Below, piece after piece: positions 42,575 to 50,133 of a DNA stretch of 64,000 bases; position 1 is the first letter of the stretch, and the number at the start of each line of letters is the position of its first letter. The notes under the pieces are model-generated. The model saw only the letters and a list, made by a program, of their open reading frames with translations. It had not been told where the DNA came from and did not search any database. Position numbers and translations under genes: made by a program. Source of the DNA: AV80 sp035536995 (GTDB lineage Bacteria > Verrucomicrobiota > Verrucomicrobiia > Chthoniobacterales > UBA10450); the NCBI GenBank assembly GCA_035536995.1, contig DATLNB010000059.1, positions 1 through 64,000 on the forward strand, given 5' to 3'.

Positions 42575-44467
42575 ATGCCCGCACCTAAACCCAGAATCGC
42601 CGCGACCGATGCTCTCGTCGGTCTCTGGACGGTGGCGCTCACGGCGTTCGTTATTGCCGCGCTTTATTTCGGACGCGACCTGCTTATTCCGCTCGCGCTC
42701 TCGGCTTTGCTCACCTTTCTGTTGTCGCCGCTGGTGACACGGCTGGAGCGCTGGCTTGGCCGCATTGTCGCGATCCTCCTGGCGGTCATACTTATTTTTT
42801 CGGCGCTGGGCGGCGCCGGGTATGTCCTCACCCGGCAACTGGTCGATCTCGCGACAAAGTTGCCCGAATACAAGGGCAACATCACCGAGAAGCTCCATGC
42901 GTTCCGCACTCCCAAAGGCGGGACGTTTACGAAACTCTCCCAGACGGTCGATGAATTGAAACAGGAGCTGCCGGGCGGCTCGGCGCCAGAGACTCCCATC
43001 ATCACGAAGGAGGCGGGCAAGCCCGAGACCGCCGTCGTCTCGCCGCCGAACCCGGTGCCAGCCACAGTCGCCGTCAAAATGGTCGAGACCTCGAAAGGTA
43101 ATCCGTTCGAGCTTGTCCAAACGATCATCACGCCGTTGCTCGGACCGCTCGGCGTCGCGGCGCTGGTCCTGGTCCTCGTCGTCTGCATGCTTTTTCAACG
43201 CGAAGATTTGCGCAACCGCCTGATCCGCCTCGTAGGCCAGGGCCGGATCGGCGCCACCACTCGCGCGCTGGACGATGCTTCCGATCGCGTCTCGCGCTAC
43301 CTGCGCATGCAGTTGTTCGTCAACATCACTTACGGCGTTTCCATCTGGATCGGGCTCTACTTCATCGGTGTCCCGAACGCCGCGCTTTGGGGCGGGCTCA
43401 GCATTATCCTACGCTTCATTCCCTATATCGGCCCGTGGGTCGCGACCATTCTTCCGACGATGCTCGCGCTCGCGATCTCGCCCGGGTGGATGATGCCGGT
43501 CCTGACCGTCGCCCTCTTTGGCGGGGTCGAGCTGATCCTGAACAACGTGGTAGAGCCGCTCCTCTACGGGAAACACACTGGGGTCTCTTCCATGGCTCTC
43601 ATCGTGGCCGCCGTGTTCTGGACCTGGCTCTGGGGCCCGCTTGGTCTGGTCCTCGCCACTCCGCTTACCGTCTGCCTCGTCGTCATGGGCCGGCACATCC
43701 CGCGCCTTTCGTTTCTTGGCGTGCTCCTCAGCGATGAGGAACCGCTCACACCGGCCGAGGATTGTTATCACCGTCTCCTTACTGTCGGCGAGCAGGACGA
43801 GACCGAGCTGGTTGACGATTACCTGAAAGAGAACTCGCTCGCTGCTCTCTACGACTCCGTGCTTGTCCCGGTGATCAGCTCCGCCGAAACCGATGCGCGC
43901 GACGGCCGCCTTGACCCTGAGCAACTGGCCGACGTCCGCGAAAGTCTCCGCGTGATCCTCGACGATCTCGCCATGCGCCCGGCCGTGTCAGAACAGATCA
44001 AGGAAGAACAGATCGAAGCCGCCCACCGTCCCAACCCAACGCCCCCGCCAGCCTGCCGCGTTTATTGCGTGCCGGCCCGGGCCGAGCGCGATGAGTTCGC
44101 CGGCGCGATGCTCACGCAATTACTCCGCGAACAAAGCTTCTACGCAAAGAACGCCTCCGCCACCGTCCCCGCCGCCGAGCTCCTCGAGAACCTCGACGCG
44201 AATCGCTCCGACGTCGCCTGCATCTCCGTCGTCGCGCCCTCCACCGTGATTCACGCCCGCTTTCTCTGCACCAAACTCCGCGCCCGTTTCCCCGCGTTGA
44301 AAATCATCGTTGGTCTCTGGGGCGCCACCGAACGCGTCGCCGAAGCCACCAAACGCCTCCACGATTCCGGTGCCGACGAAACCGTCACCTCCCTCGCCGC
44401 GGCCCTGCAGGAGATCACCGCGCTCTCCACCGCCCGCGAACAGCTCGTATCCGTGAGCGTCGCTTAG
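42575..44467 (+). CDS. AI-2E-family transporter with fused C-terminal B12-binding-like domain
   Basis: 630 residues from ATG 42575; ATG 42548 is the alternative. The membrane part has about eight helices in the AI-2E/YdiK pattern: LLIPLALSALLTFLLSPLV, YVLTRQLVDLATKLPEYK, LWGGLSIILRFIPYIGPWVA and ILNNVVEPLLYGKHTGVSSM. A long insert (about 125-170) is Pro/Thr-rich. The last 120 residues (CVPARAERDEFAGAMLTQLL, ISVVAPSTVIHARFLC, KIIVGLWG) resemble a cobalamin-binding Rossmann-like fold without the usual DxHxxG. Whether it exports a signal molecule or is a Na+/H+ antiporter, as some relatives are, is open. Confidence 0.82.
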   Translation: MPAPKPRIAATDALVGLWTVALTAFVIAALYFGRDLLIPLALSALLTFLLSPLVTRLERWLGRIVAILLAVILIFSALGGAGYVLTRQLVDLATKLPEYKGNITEKLHAFRTPKGGTFTKLSQTVDELKQELPGGSAPETPIITKEAGKPETAVVSPPNPVPATVAVKMVETSKGNPFELVQTIITPLLGPLGVAALVLVLVVCMLFQREDLRNRLIRLVGQGRIGATTRALDDASDRVSRYLRMQLFVNITYGVSIWIGLYFIGVPNAALWGGLSIILRFIPYIGPWVATILPTMLALAISPGWMMPVLTVALFGGVELILNNVVEPLLYGKHTGVSSMALIVAAVFWTWLWGPLGLVLATPLTVCLVVMGRHIPRLSFLGVLLSDEEPLTPAEDCYHRLLTVGEQDETELVDDYLKENSLAALYDSVLVPVISSAETDARDGRLDPEQLADVRESLRVILDDLAMRPAVSEQIKEEQIEAAHRPNPTPPPACRVYCVPARAERDEFAGAMLTQLLREQSFYAKNASATVPAAELLENLDANRSDVACISVVAPSTVIHARFLCTKLRARFPALKIIVGLWGATERVAEATKRLHDSGADETVTSLAAALQEITALSTAREQLVSVSVA

Positions 44468-44472
44468 TCGGT

Positions 44473-44624
44473 GTAGCGGCGGGTGTCTCACCCGCACGGG
44501 CCCAATCCTGAAATCGCCAGACGCTGTAGCCGCGGCGCTCAGTCGCCGCGTTTAGTCTTCCGTTACCACAGTTTTTCCGTCAACGTTCCGAGGGCGCGCC
44601 CTGTAGCCGCGTCCCTGCGGGACG
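44473..44624. repeat. three REP palindromes of different stem types
   Basis: GTAG heads at 44473 (GCGGGTGTCTCACCCGC stem), 44525 (GCGGCG-type stem) and 44603 (CGTCCCTGCGGGACG stem). The 1.2-kb stretch 44468-45696 has no intact gene, only these, a terminator and a decayed winged-helix copy. Confidence 0.85.
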
Positions 44625-44692
44625 GGTACCCCGGGGGTCGTCCATGACGAATGCGATTGGCTGGGCAGCCCTCATGTCGCCAGGAATCTGGC

Positions 44693-44723
44693 AAAACGAA
44701 AGCGGGACCATTTCTGGTCCCGC
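44693..44723 (-). terminator. strong rho-independent terminator, leftward, with no recognised gene before it
   Basis: On the minus strand GCGGGACCA-GAAA-TGGTCCCGC (44723-44702) is followed by TTTCGTTTT, a textbook hairpin with a GAAA tetraloop and a U-rich tail. No intact gene lies directly to its right on that strand; a small RNA, a short peptide gene or the decayed winged-helix gene could be its client. Confidence 0.75.
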
Positions 44724-44982
44724 AATCTGAAGCTAACGAAAAAATTTAGTGTGTGTGTTAAGTGTCTTCGAGCTTCGATCCCTGCTTAAGCAGCCTCGGT
44801 GCCACGTCGATTCAAGGAAGTCCGCAGCGATGGCGCTCTTTTAACGCGCGTCGGTGTAGCGGCGGTTTCTCACGCGCAGGCTCAGCTTCCAACTCCAGCC
44901 ACGCGCTCTGCCGCCCTCGCGACCGTCCTTAGGACGTCACTACATTCACCGCCTGCGCCCCCCAGGACGTGCCTTCTCCGGT

Positions 44983-45005
44983 CTCGAATGCTTTAAACAT
45001 TCGAG
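44983..45005. promoter_or_regulatory. GAATGCTTTAAAC palindrome at the 3' edge of winged-helix copy 1
   Basis: Near-perfect 23-bp palindrome of the CGAATGCTTTAAGCATTCG family. Its partner at the other end of the gene copy is at 45384-45405. Confidence 0.6.
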
Positions 45006-45404
45006 TATTCCCGAACCGGGCGAGGGGGACAGGCTCAGTTTCGCAATTTCGCGAGGAGGCGCGTCCGCCCGCTGGGCAACGTCCTGGGCCTGACTTTGCG
45101 TGGGCCGCTGCTTTCCGCACGATCTCCGTCAGTGCCGCAAACAGCGGATGCCGCGGATTAGCGCGATAAAAGCGGTGATACCCACGTGCGGCTTACGATC
45201 AGATGCCGCCTTCAGCTTCGCCAGCTCCTCCTGAATCGTTCTCAGGGCGAGGAAACTCAATCGCGCCAGCTCTCGCGTATAAAGCTCCTGGCCGCGATTC
45301 ATAAACAACAACCGCAACACTTCCGCCCTGACCGCGGGGAACAAGCCATGGAGCAGTGTCTGGTTGATGGGGGGCCACAAAATCTGAATGTTTAAAGCAT
45401 TCAA
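45006..45404 (-). pseudogene. decayed winged-helix regulator, copy 1
   Basis: The first 55 residues in frame (LLHGLFPAVRAEVLRLLF, ELYTRELARLSFLALRTIQ) match copies 2 and 3. Then the frame shifts near 45185-45200: the continuing homology (GYHRFYRANPRHPLFAAL) is in another frame. The start Met of the other copies (MKETLLHG) is also gone here. Framed by the same palindromes as the intact copies. Confidence 0.75.
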
Positions 45405-45405
45405 G
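45384..45405. promoter_or_regulatory. GAATGTTTAAAGCATTC palindrome at the 5' edge of winged-helix copy 1
   Basis: Same palindrome family; lies just upstream of the position of the original start codon, where an autoregulatory operator would be. Confidence 0.55.
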
Positions 45406-45696
45406 TCCAGTTAGGGCTGCCAACATCCTGTTGCGACCGACCGGTGCGGCTGCCGACGAACGCCCATTGGTGTCCGTGATCACGAACACCCGTCAGCTTC
45501 ACGCACAGCAGCTTCTTCCCCGATCCCCGGGGCCGTGCATGACTTCAACTGCCCCGCCGGCGCCGCCATTTCACCGCACCACTGATTGACGAGATTCACA
45601 GACTGACCCGACGGTGCTTTTCGGGACGAGCAATCGCCGGTCGAGAGTTGCCTCGAATACGGCAGGGCCGTAACCTTGTAACGGCGGAGGTCACGC

Positions 45697-46245
45697 ATGG
45701 GCCGCATAATCTGTTTCGCGCTTTTCGGTCTGCTCGTTTCGAGCGAAGCGGCCTTTTCGCAAGGGCGGCATTGGATTCAACCACACCGAAGAATGCACGT
45801 CATCGGACCGCGGTATCGATGGCATCCGGGCATCTTTCCTCAATACCACCACTTCTCTCCATCCTACTACTTCGATCCATTTCGCTTTTTCGTTCAGGAT
45901 TTCACCACGCCATATACGGCGGCCTCCCAGTCAATCGTCCCCTTCTCGCCAACCTACTTTTTCCTTCCCAGCGAGTCGCCCAGCCGCCCGCACCTGATCT
46001 TCAAGGACGGCACGACGTATACGGTGGCGGACTACTGGCGCGTCGACGGTCAGCTCCATTTTATTACAAGCGAAGAAGGCGGAACCAAGTCCGTGCCGCA
46101 CACGGTGCCGTTCGGGGATCTCGATGTGCAACGGACAACTGCCGCAAACACGGCCAAAGGATTTCGGTTCGTGCTGAGAGATGAACCGATCGAGCAATGG
46201 CTGCACGTGCCCCGCGCAAGCCGGCGCGAAAAACTGAAAGGCTGA
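45697..46245 (+). CDS. secreted protein of unknown function
   Basis: 182 residues from ATG 45697 with a signal peptide (MGRIICFALFGLLVSSEAAFS). A His/Tyr/Phe-rich segment (residues 24-70) precedes a beta-rich domain at about 97-165 (LIFKDGTTYTVADYWRVDGQ, then LHFIT and VPFGDLDVQRT). This pattern of a short KDGTxYxVxDYW domain occurs in many uncharacterised exported proteins of soil bacteria. The C-terminus is basic. No catalytic motif seen. Confidence 0.6.
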   Translation: MGRIICFALFGLLVSSEAAFSQGRHWIQPHRRMHVIGPRYRWHPGIFPQYHHFSPSYYFDPFRFFVQDFTTPYTAASQSIVPFSPTYFFLPSESPSRPHLIFKDGTTYTVADYWRVDGQLHFITSEEGGTKSVPHTVPFGDLDVQRTTAANTAKGFRFVLRDEPIEQWLHVPRASRREKLKG

Positions 46246-46284
46246 AAAACTGAAACGCTGAAACGCTGAAAATCAGAGCGACGC

Positions 46285-46304
46285 TGTAGCCGCGGCGCCG
46301 CGTC
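46285..46304 (+). repeat. partial GTAG-headed REP (GCGGCG type)
   Basis: GTAGCCGCGGCGCCGCGTCC, a shortened form of the element at 39251 and 44525. Confidence 0.6.
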
Positions 46305-46439
46305 CGGGAAAGTGGCCTGACATGTGACGCGCAAAAACCTGCAGCCGCGCCGCTGTGCCGGCGCGTCAGAGTCAGCCGCCTCCGCGTCGCCTTTCAGCGT
46401 TTCCTTGCCACACGTCACTGACTTCGTCGAGATTCGCCC

Positions 46440-47003
46440 GTGAACGTTTATCTCCGCGATGTCGAGGCCAGCGACCTCGCGTTGTTCTTCGAACATCAAC
46501 GCGACCCCATCGCCGTCGAGATGGTCATGTTCCGTTCCCGCGACAAGGCCGAGTTCGCCCAGCACTGGGCGAAACTCCTCGCCGACCACTCCTGCCTGAA
46601 AAAGACGATTATTGTAGCGTCCGCTGTCTCAGCCGAAAATGATGTATCGCCCGCTGCCCCAGCCGAAAACGATGTAGCGTCGGCTGTCTCAGCCGAAAAT
46701 GGTGTAGGGTCGGCTGTCTCAGCCGAAGATCAGGTCGTCGGGCACATCGGCAGCTGGACTTCCGAAGGCAAACGCGAGATCGGCTATTGGCTCGACCGCG
46801 CCTTTTGGGGCCGCGGCATCGCCACTAAGGCGATTTCTGATTTCCTTCTTTTGGAACCGACTCGTCCGCTCTACGCCAGCGTCGCCAAACACAACGCCGC
46901 CTCCGTCCGCGTCCTGCAAAAATGCAGGTTTGTTATTGATGGCGCATCGTCCGAAGACGATGGCGCCACGCACATCCTTCTGAAGCTCGCCGCCCAAATG
47001 TAG
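46440..47003 (+). CDS. GNAT acetyltransferase with an in-frame REP-derived insert
   Basis: 187 residues from GTG 46440. A RimJ-type GNAT (NVYLRDVEASDLALFFEHQ at the start, REIGYWLDRAFWGRGIATKAI for the acetyl-CoA loop, VAKHNAASVRVLQKCRF at the end). Between the two halves of the fold, residues 59-98 are four copies of a ten-residue unit (VASAVSAEND and variants) encoded by a 30-bp tandem palindrome. Without the insert the protein would be about 147 aa, within family range. The insert falls in the loop between strands, so function may survive. It is the only full-length copy; two C-terminal fragments follow downstream. Confidence 0.82.
   Translation: MNVYLRDVEASDLALFFEHQRDPIAVEMVMFRSRDKAEFAQHWAKLLADHSCLKKTIIVASAVSAENDVSPAAPAENDVASAVSAENGVGSAVSAEDQVVGHIGSWTSEGKREIGYWLDRAFWGRGIATKAISDFLLLEPTRPLYASVAKHNAASVRVLQKCRFVIDGASSEDDGATHILLKLAAQM
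46614..46733 (+). repeat. four tandem 30-bp REP-like units inside the GNAT gene
   Basis: Each unit reads GTAGCGTCGGCTGTCTCAGC followed by CGAAAAYGRT, with variation; 4 x 30 bp keeps the reading frame. The GTAG head is read as GTA-G, which avoids the TAG stop. Confidence 0.88.
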
Positions 47004-47025
47004 CCCGGCCCCTGGGACGCGTTCT

Positions 47026-47095
47026 GTAGCGGCGGGTGTCCTCACCCGCACAAGGCAGATCGCCGTGTTCTATAGCGGCGGGTGTCCTCACCCGC
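47026..47095 (+). repeat. two REP palindromes (GCGGGTGTCCTCACCCGC)
   Basis: Copies at 47026-47049 (with GTAG head) and 47071-47095 (with ATAG). The same pair recurs at 47902-47971 as part of an 0.87-kb duplication. Confidence 0.85.
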
Positions 47096-47148
47096 AGAGG
47101 GTTGATGGGGCGCTCCGGTTGGGCGAAACCATCTGCCGCGTTCTCACG

Positions 47149-47174
47149 ATTCGAATGCTTTAAGCAGTCGAGTC
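47149..47174. promoter_or_regulatory. GAATGCTTTAAGCAGTCGAG palindrome, 3' edge of winged-helix copy 2
   Basis: Member of the CGAATGCTTTAAGCATTCG family with one mismatch between arms. Overlaps the stop codon of the gene. Confidence 0.6.
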
Positions 47175-47538
47175 AGTGCCGAATCAGCGAGCCGGAAAGC
47201 GGGTGCGCGGCCTTCTTCCGCGAAGCCGCTCGGCGGCTGGGTAACATTCGCGGCTTGGACTTGGGATGCGCCGAACCTTTGCGCACAAGTGCGACGAGAG
47301 TGCGGGCCAGCGGGTGTCCCGGATTCGCGCGATAAAATCGTTGATAACCGTTGCTCCGGCTTACGATCAGATTCGCCGCTTCGAGCTTCGCGATCTCGTC
47401 CTGCACCGTCCTGAGAGCGAGGAAGCTCAACCGCGCCAGCTCGCGCGTGTAAAGTTCCTGGCGCACGTTCGTAAACAAGAGGCGCAGCACCTCGGCCCGC
47501 ACGACCGGGAACAACCCGTGCAACAGGGTCTCTTTCAT
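47173..47538 (-). CDS. winged-helix regulator framed by palindromes, copy 2
   Basis: 121 residues from ATG 47538. Winged helix-turn-helix of the kind found at the head of MNT-type nucleotidyltransferase proteins: LFPVVRAEVLRLLFTN, QELYTRELARLSFLALRTVQDEIAKLEAANLI, then the wing SRSNGYQRFYRANPGHP. The end is basic (KPRMLPSRRAASRKKAA). The upstream palindrome lies 12-35 bp before the start, where a self-repressing operator would sit. Near-identical to copy 3, which favours function or very recent duplication. No partner nucleotidyltransferase is adjacent. Confidence 0.72.
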   Translation of the reverse strand: MKETLLHGLFPVVRAEVLRLLFTNVRQELYTRELARLSFLALRTVQDEIAKLEAANLIVSRSNGYQRFYRANPGHPLARTLVALVRKGSAHPKSKPRMLPSRRAASRKKAAHPLSGSLIRH

Positions 47539-47549
47539 GCCGTTTCATA

Positions 47550-47573
47550 CTCGAATGCTTTAAGCAGTCAAGT
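47550..47573. promoter_or_regulatory. GAATGCTTTAAGCAGTCAAG palindrome, 5' edge of winged-helix copy 2
   Basis: 12 bp upstream of the start codon; candidate operator or mobile end. Confidence 0.6.
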
Positions 47574-47637
47574 TCACTTCGGCCTTTGGATTGTTAGAAA
47601 GCCTGTCCGGATGCCGGGCTCGTTTAGAGCCCTGGTC

Positions 47638-47905
47638 CGAAGGGAACCGCGAGATCGGCTACTGGCTCGACCGCGCCTTCTGGGGCCGCGGCATCGCCAC
47701 CGAAGCGATCTCCGCCTTCCTTCTTCTGGAACAGACCCGTCCTCTCTACGCCAGCGTCGCCAAACACAACGCCGCCTCCATCCGCGTCTTGCAAAAATGC
47801 GGGTTTATTATTGATGAGACATCGTCCGAAAACGATGGCCCCACGCACATCCTTCTGAAGCTCGCCGCCCACCTGCAGCCCCGTCCCCTGGGACGCGTTC
47901 TGTAG
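47638..47905 (+). pseudogene. GNAT acetyltransferase C-terminal fragment, copy 2
   Basis: Begins at GNREIGYWLDRAFWGRGIAT and runs to the end of the fold; the N-terminal half is missing. An open frame from 47591 exists, but its first 15 residues are not GNAT-like. High identity to the full copy shows recent duplication. Confidence 0.8.
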
Positions 47906-47971
47906 CGGCGGGTGTCCTCACCCGTAGAGGGTGGATCGGCGCCTTATGTAACGGCGGGTGTCCTCACCCGC
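47902..47971 (+). repeat. two REP palindromes, duplicate of 47026-47095
   Basis: GTAGCGGCGGGTGTCCTCAC and a GTAACGG variant; part of the tandem duplication unit. Confidence 0.85.
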
Positions 47972-48023
47972 AGAGGGTGGACGGTCCGCTCCGGCCGAGC
48001 GAAACCATCTGCCGCGTCTCACG

Positions 48024-48049
48024 ATTCGAATGCTTTAAGCAGTCGAGTC
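48024..48049. promoter_or_regulatory. GAATGCTTTAAGCAGTCGAG palindrome, 3' edge of winged-helix copy 3
   Basis: Same as the one at 47149, about 875 bp further on. Confidence 0.6.
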
Positions 48050-48058
48050 AGTGTCGAA

Positions 48059-48412
48059 TCAGCGAGCCGGAAGCTGGTGCGCGCGCTTCGTCCGCGAAGC
48101 CGCTCGGCGGCTGGGTAACATCCGCGGCTTGGATTTGGGATGCGCCGAACCTTTGCGCACAAGTGCGACGAGAGTGCGGGCGAGGGGGTGTCTCGGATTC
48201 GCCCGATAGAACCGATGATAACCGTTGCTCCGGCTGAGGATCAGATTTGCTGACTCGAGCTTGGCTATCTCGTCCTGCACCGTCCTGAGAGCGAGGACGC
48301 TCAACCGCGCCAGCTCGCGCGTGTAAAGTTCCTGGCCCACGTTCGTAAACAAGAGGCGCAGCACCTCGGCCCGCACGACCGGGAACAAGCCGTGCAACAG
48401 CGTCTGTTTCAT
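48059..48412 (-). CDS. winged-helix regulator framed by palindromes, copy 3
   Basis: 117 residues from ATG 48412 (MKQTLLHGLFPVVRAEVLRL), roughly 90% identical to copy 2 but with a shorter tail (RTKRAHQLPAR). Same fold and same flanking palindromes. Its presence inside the duplicated 0.87-kb unit shows how the copies arose. Confidence 0.72.
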   Translation of the reverse strand: MKQTLLHGLFPVVRAEVLRLLFTNVGQELYTRELARLSVLALRTVQDEIAKLESANLILSRSNGYHRFYRANPRHPLARTLVALVRKGSAHPKSKPRMLPSRRAASRTKRAHQLPAR

Positions 48413-48425
48413 GTCGTCTTGATAC

Positions 48426-48447
48426 CCGAATGCTTTAAGCAGTCAAG
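48426..48447. promoter_or_regulatory. GAATGCTTTAAGCAGTCAAG palindrome, 5' edge of winged-helix copy 3
   Basis: 14 bp upstream of the start codon of copy 3. From here to 48669 no gene was recognised. Confidence 0.6.
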
Positions 48448-48669
48448 ATCGGGTCGGGCGGGATTTTCTGGAAACCGGGAGGAATTCGTTTTGAGCGAAG
48501 ACCCATACCGGCGCCGCGGCTCCGCGGCGTGGGGAAGCACAACCTCGGCTCGACCCGCGTCCTGCAAAGAATGCTGTGGCCCCGCCGCTGGGCAAAGCGA
48601 TGCAAACGAGTTGATCTCCACCACGGGCCGATATGGCGACGGGAAGCCAATTGTCGGTGCCGCTAAGTA

Positions 48670-48692
48670 CTTGAATGAGTTAAGCATTCGAG
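48670..48692. promoter_or_regulatory. solo TGAATGAGTTAAGCATTCGA palindrome
   Basis: A seventh member of the family with no winged-helix gene beside it, immediately before the third GNAT fragment. Confidence 0.55.
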
Positions 48693-48705
48693 ATCACTTT
48701 AGCGA

Positions 48706-48915
48706 TTGCTTGGTTTTGGCCTGCCGACGCCGGGCCGCGGCATCGCCACCGAAGCGATCTCCGCCTTCCTTCTTTTGGAACAAACCCGTCCGCTCTACGC
48801 CAGCGTGGCGAAGCACAACGCAGCCTCGATCCGCGTCCTCCAAAAATGCGGGTTTATGCACTTCGAAGACGATAGCGCCACGCACATCCTTCTGAAGCTC
48901 GACGCAAAACCGTAG
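48706..48915 (+). pseudogene. GNAT acetyltransferase C-terminal fragment, copy 3
   Basis: Homology begins at GRGIATEAISAFLLLEQTRP and ends normally, with a short internal deletion (KCGFMHFEDDSATHILLKL) compared with copy 2. It marks the last high-GC sequence before the AT-richer island. Confidence 0.78.
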
Positions 48916-49080
48916 CTGCCGACTTTGGACCTCCGATTTCAGATCCGCCAACGGACGGATTCGCCGTGGCGAACTTCCGATCCCGATTCGGCACCGTCAT
49001 CCTCAGTCAACACATTCGCGTTCGGACGCGATAGTACAGTTTTGTTCCAGAGGATTCAGGATTCGGTTAAAGTTCCGGTA

Positions 49081-50133
49081 ATGAGTTCGCTTACTCTGAC
49101 GTTCTTGAATCTTGGAACTCGACCGCGAACAGTTCGGCTCCGACCAGGCGATGCATTGAAGGTTGGTGAGCCGTCGTGGCACTTTGTAATCTCGGAAGAG
49201 ATTCACTTGATAGTGCTGCCTGGTCAGATGGTAAGGACAAAGGGGATGGGAAATTGGCGCATTGGTCGTCCGTTGGGTTCTAGAGAGAGTCGCATCAACG
49301 CCGACATCCAAGTTGGGTTCGCTCGCGACTTCGATGAGATCGACTCGCTCAAACAGCAAATCGTTGATTTTTGCACACAAAGCAGACCGATATTCGACGA
49401 GCGTTTCGGCGCTTCCGCTGCCGACGGGGTGCTCGTAATCAAATACACTCCAGCTGAGCGATTGGGCAGTATTTTACGAGATCAAATGATCTATGCATCA
49501 GGAGATAAGGGTTATACTTGGGGAGACGCTGTGCACGTGAGTCCCCTTGATTCCCCCTTCAGTACAATGATGTACGGCAGCGTCGGCGTGGTGGGCAAAG
49601 CTCGGCCCGTTACGGTCTTCGACGGGACAGATCCCATCGGCGTCACCCTCTATCAGCAATGGATTCGATTTCAGCTTCGATATTACGATCTCTTGACTAC
49701 CACAATGCACTCTGACTACGTCGCCCGCATACTTCGGAATAAATTTCGGACGGATTTTGGAATCGACTGCGTGTTCTTTCGGCCCGATCAATTCGCACCT
49801 AATTATGTCCGCCGAGATCGTGACTATTGGTTTGCATTGTCACATTGGACGGGCACCGGCGCGCATCGCCGCGTCGGCAAAGGCCCTTCTGCAGTAGTCC
49901 AGGAAATTGAGTTTTGCTTGGTGGTTTCCGAGGAGTTTGGTCGTCGAAGTGATTTCTTATACAATCCATGGCTTGGAGCTGAGTTGCGCAGCCGAAATAG
50001 CGAACCGATAGCAATACAACCGCGCGACACGTCTTTAGCGCCAGCTATTCGGACACGGTATTTGGCCATCCGGGCCAACCGAAGCCATGGTTTGCCGCTC
50101 GATAAAGTGTACGTGACACACGAAACACCATGA
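49081..50133 (+). CDS. unknown protein, first gene of a two-gene island module
   Basis: 350 residues from ATG 49081 (MSSLTLTFLNLG); a TTG at 48925 would give 402 but adds a stretch with no clear domain. No family recognised. The middle has a notable segment: RLGSILRDQMIYASGDKGYT, WGDAVHVSP, then STMMYGSVGVVG. Arg, Gly-Asp-x-Val and Tyr-Gly spacings of this kind recall ADP-ribosyltransferase-like folds, but this is a weak resemblance. No signal peptide or membrane segment. It is AT-richer than the surrounding chromosome and overlaps the next gene by ATGA, which suggests a toxin/partner-type pair within the defence island (inference). Confidence 0.6.
   Translation: MSSLTLTFLNLGTRPRTVRLRPGDALKVGEPSWHFVISEEIHLIVLPGQMVRTKGMGNWRIGRPLGSRESRINADIQVGFARDFDEIDSLKQQIVDFCTQSRPIFDERFGASAADGVLVIKYTPAERLGSILRDQMIYASGDKGYTWGDAVHVSPLDSPFSTMMYGSVGVVGKARPVTVFDGTDPIGVTLYQQWIRFQLRYYDLLTTTMHSDYVARILRNKFRTDFGIDCVFFRPDQFAPNYVRRDRDYWFALSHWTGTGAHRRVGKGPSAVVQEIEFCLVVSEEFGRRSDFLYNPWLGAELRSRNSEPIAIQPRDTSLAPAIRTRYLAIRANRSHGLPLDKVYVTHETP

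Noticed and set aside
44693..44723. tRNA or other structured RNA
   Set aside because: A single 9-bp stem with GAAA loop and U tail fits a terminator; no cloverleaf or T-loop sequence.
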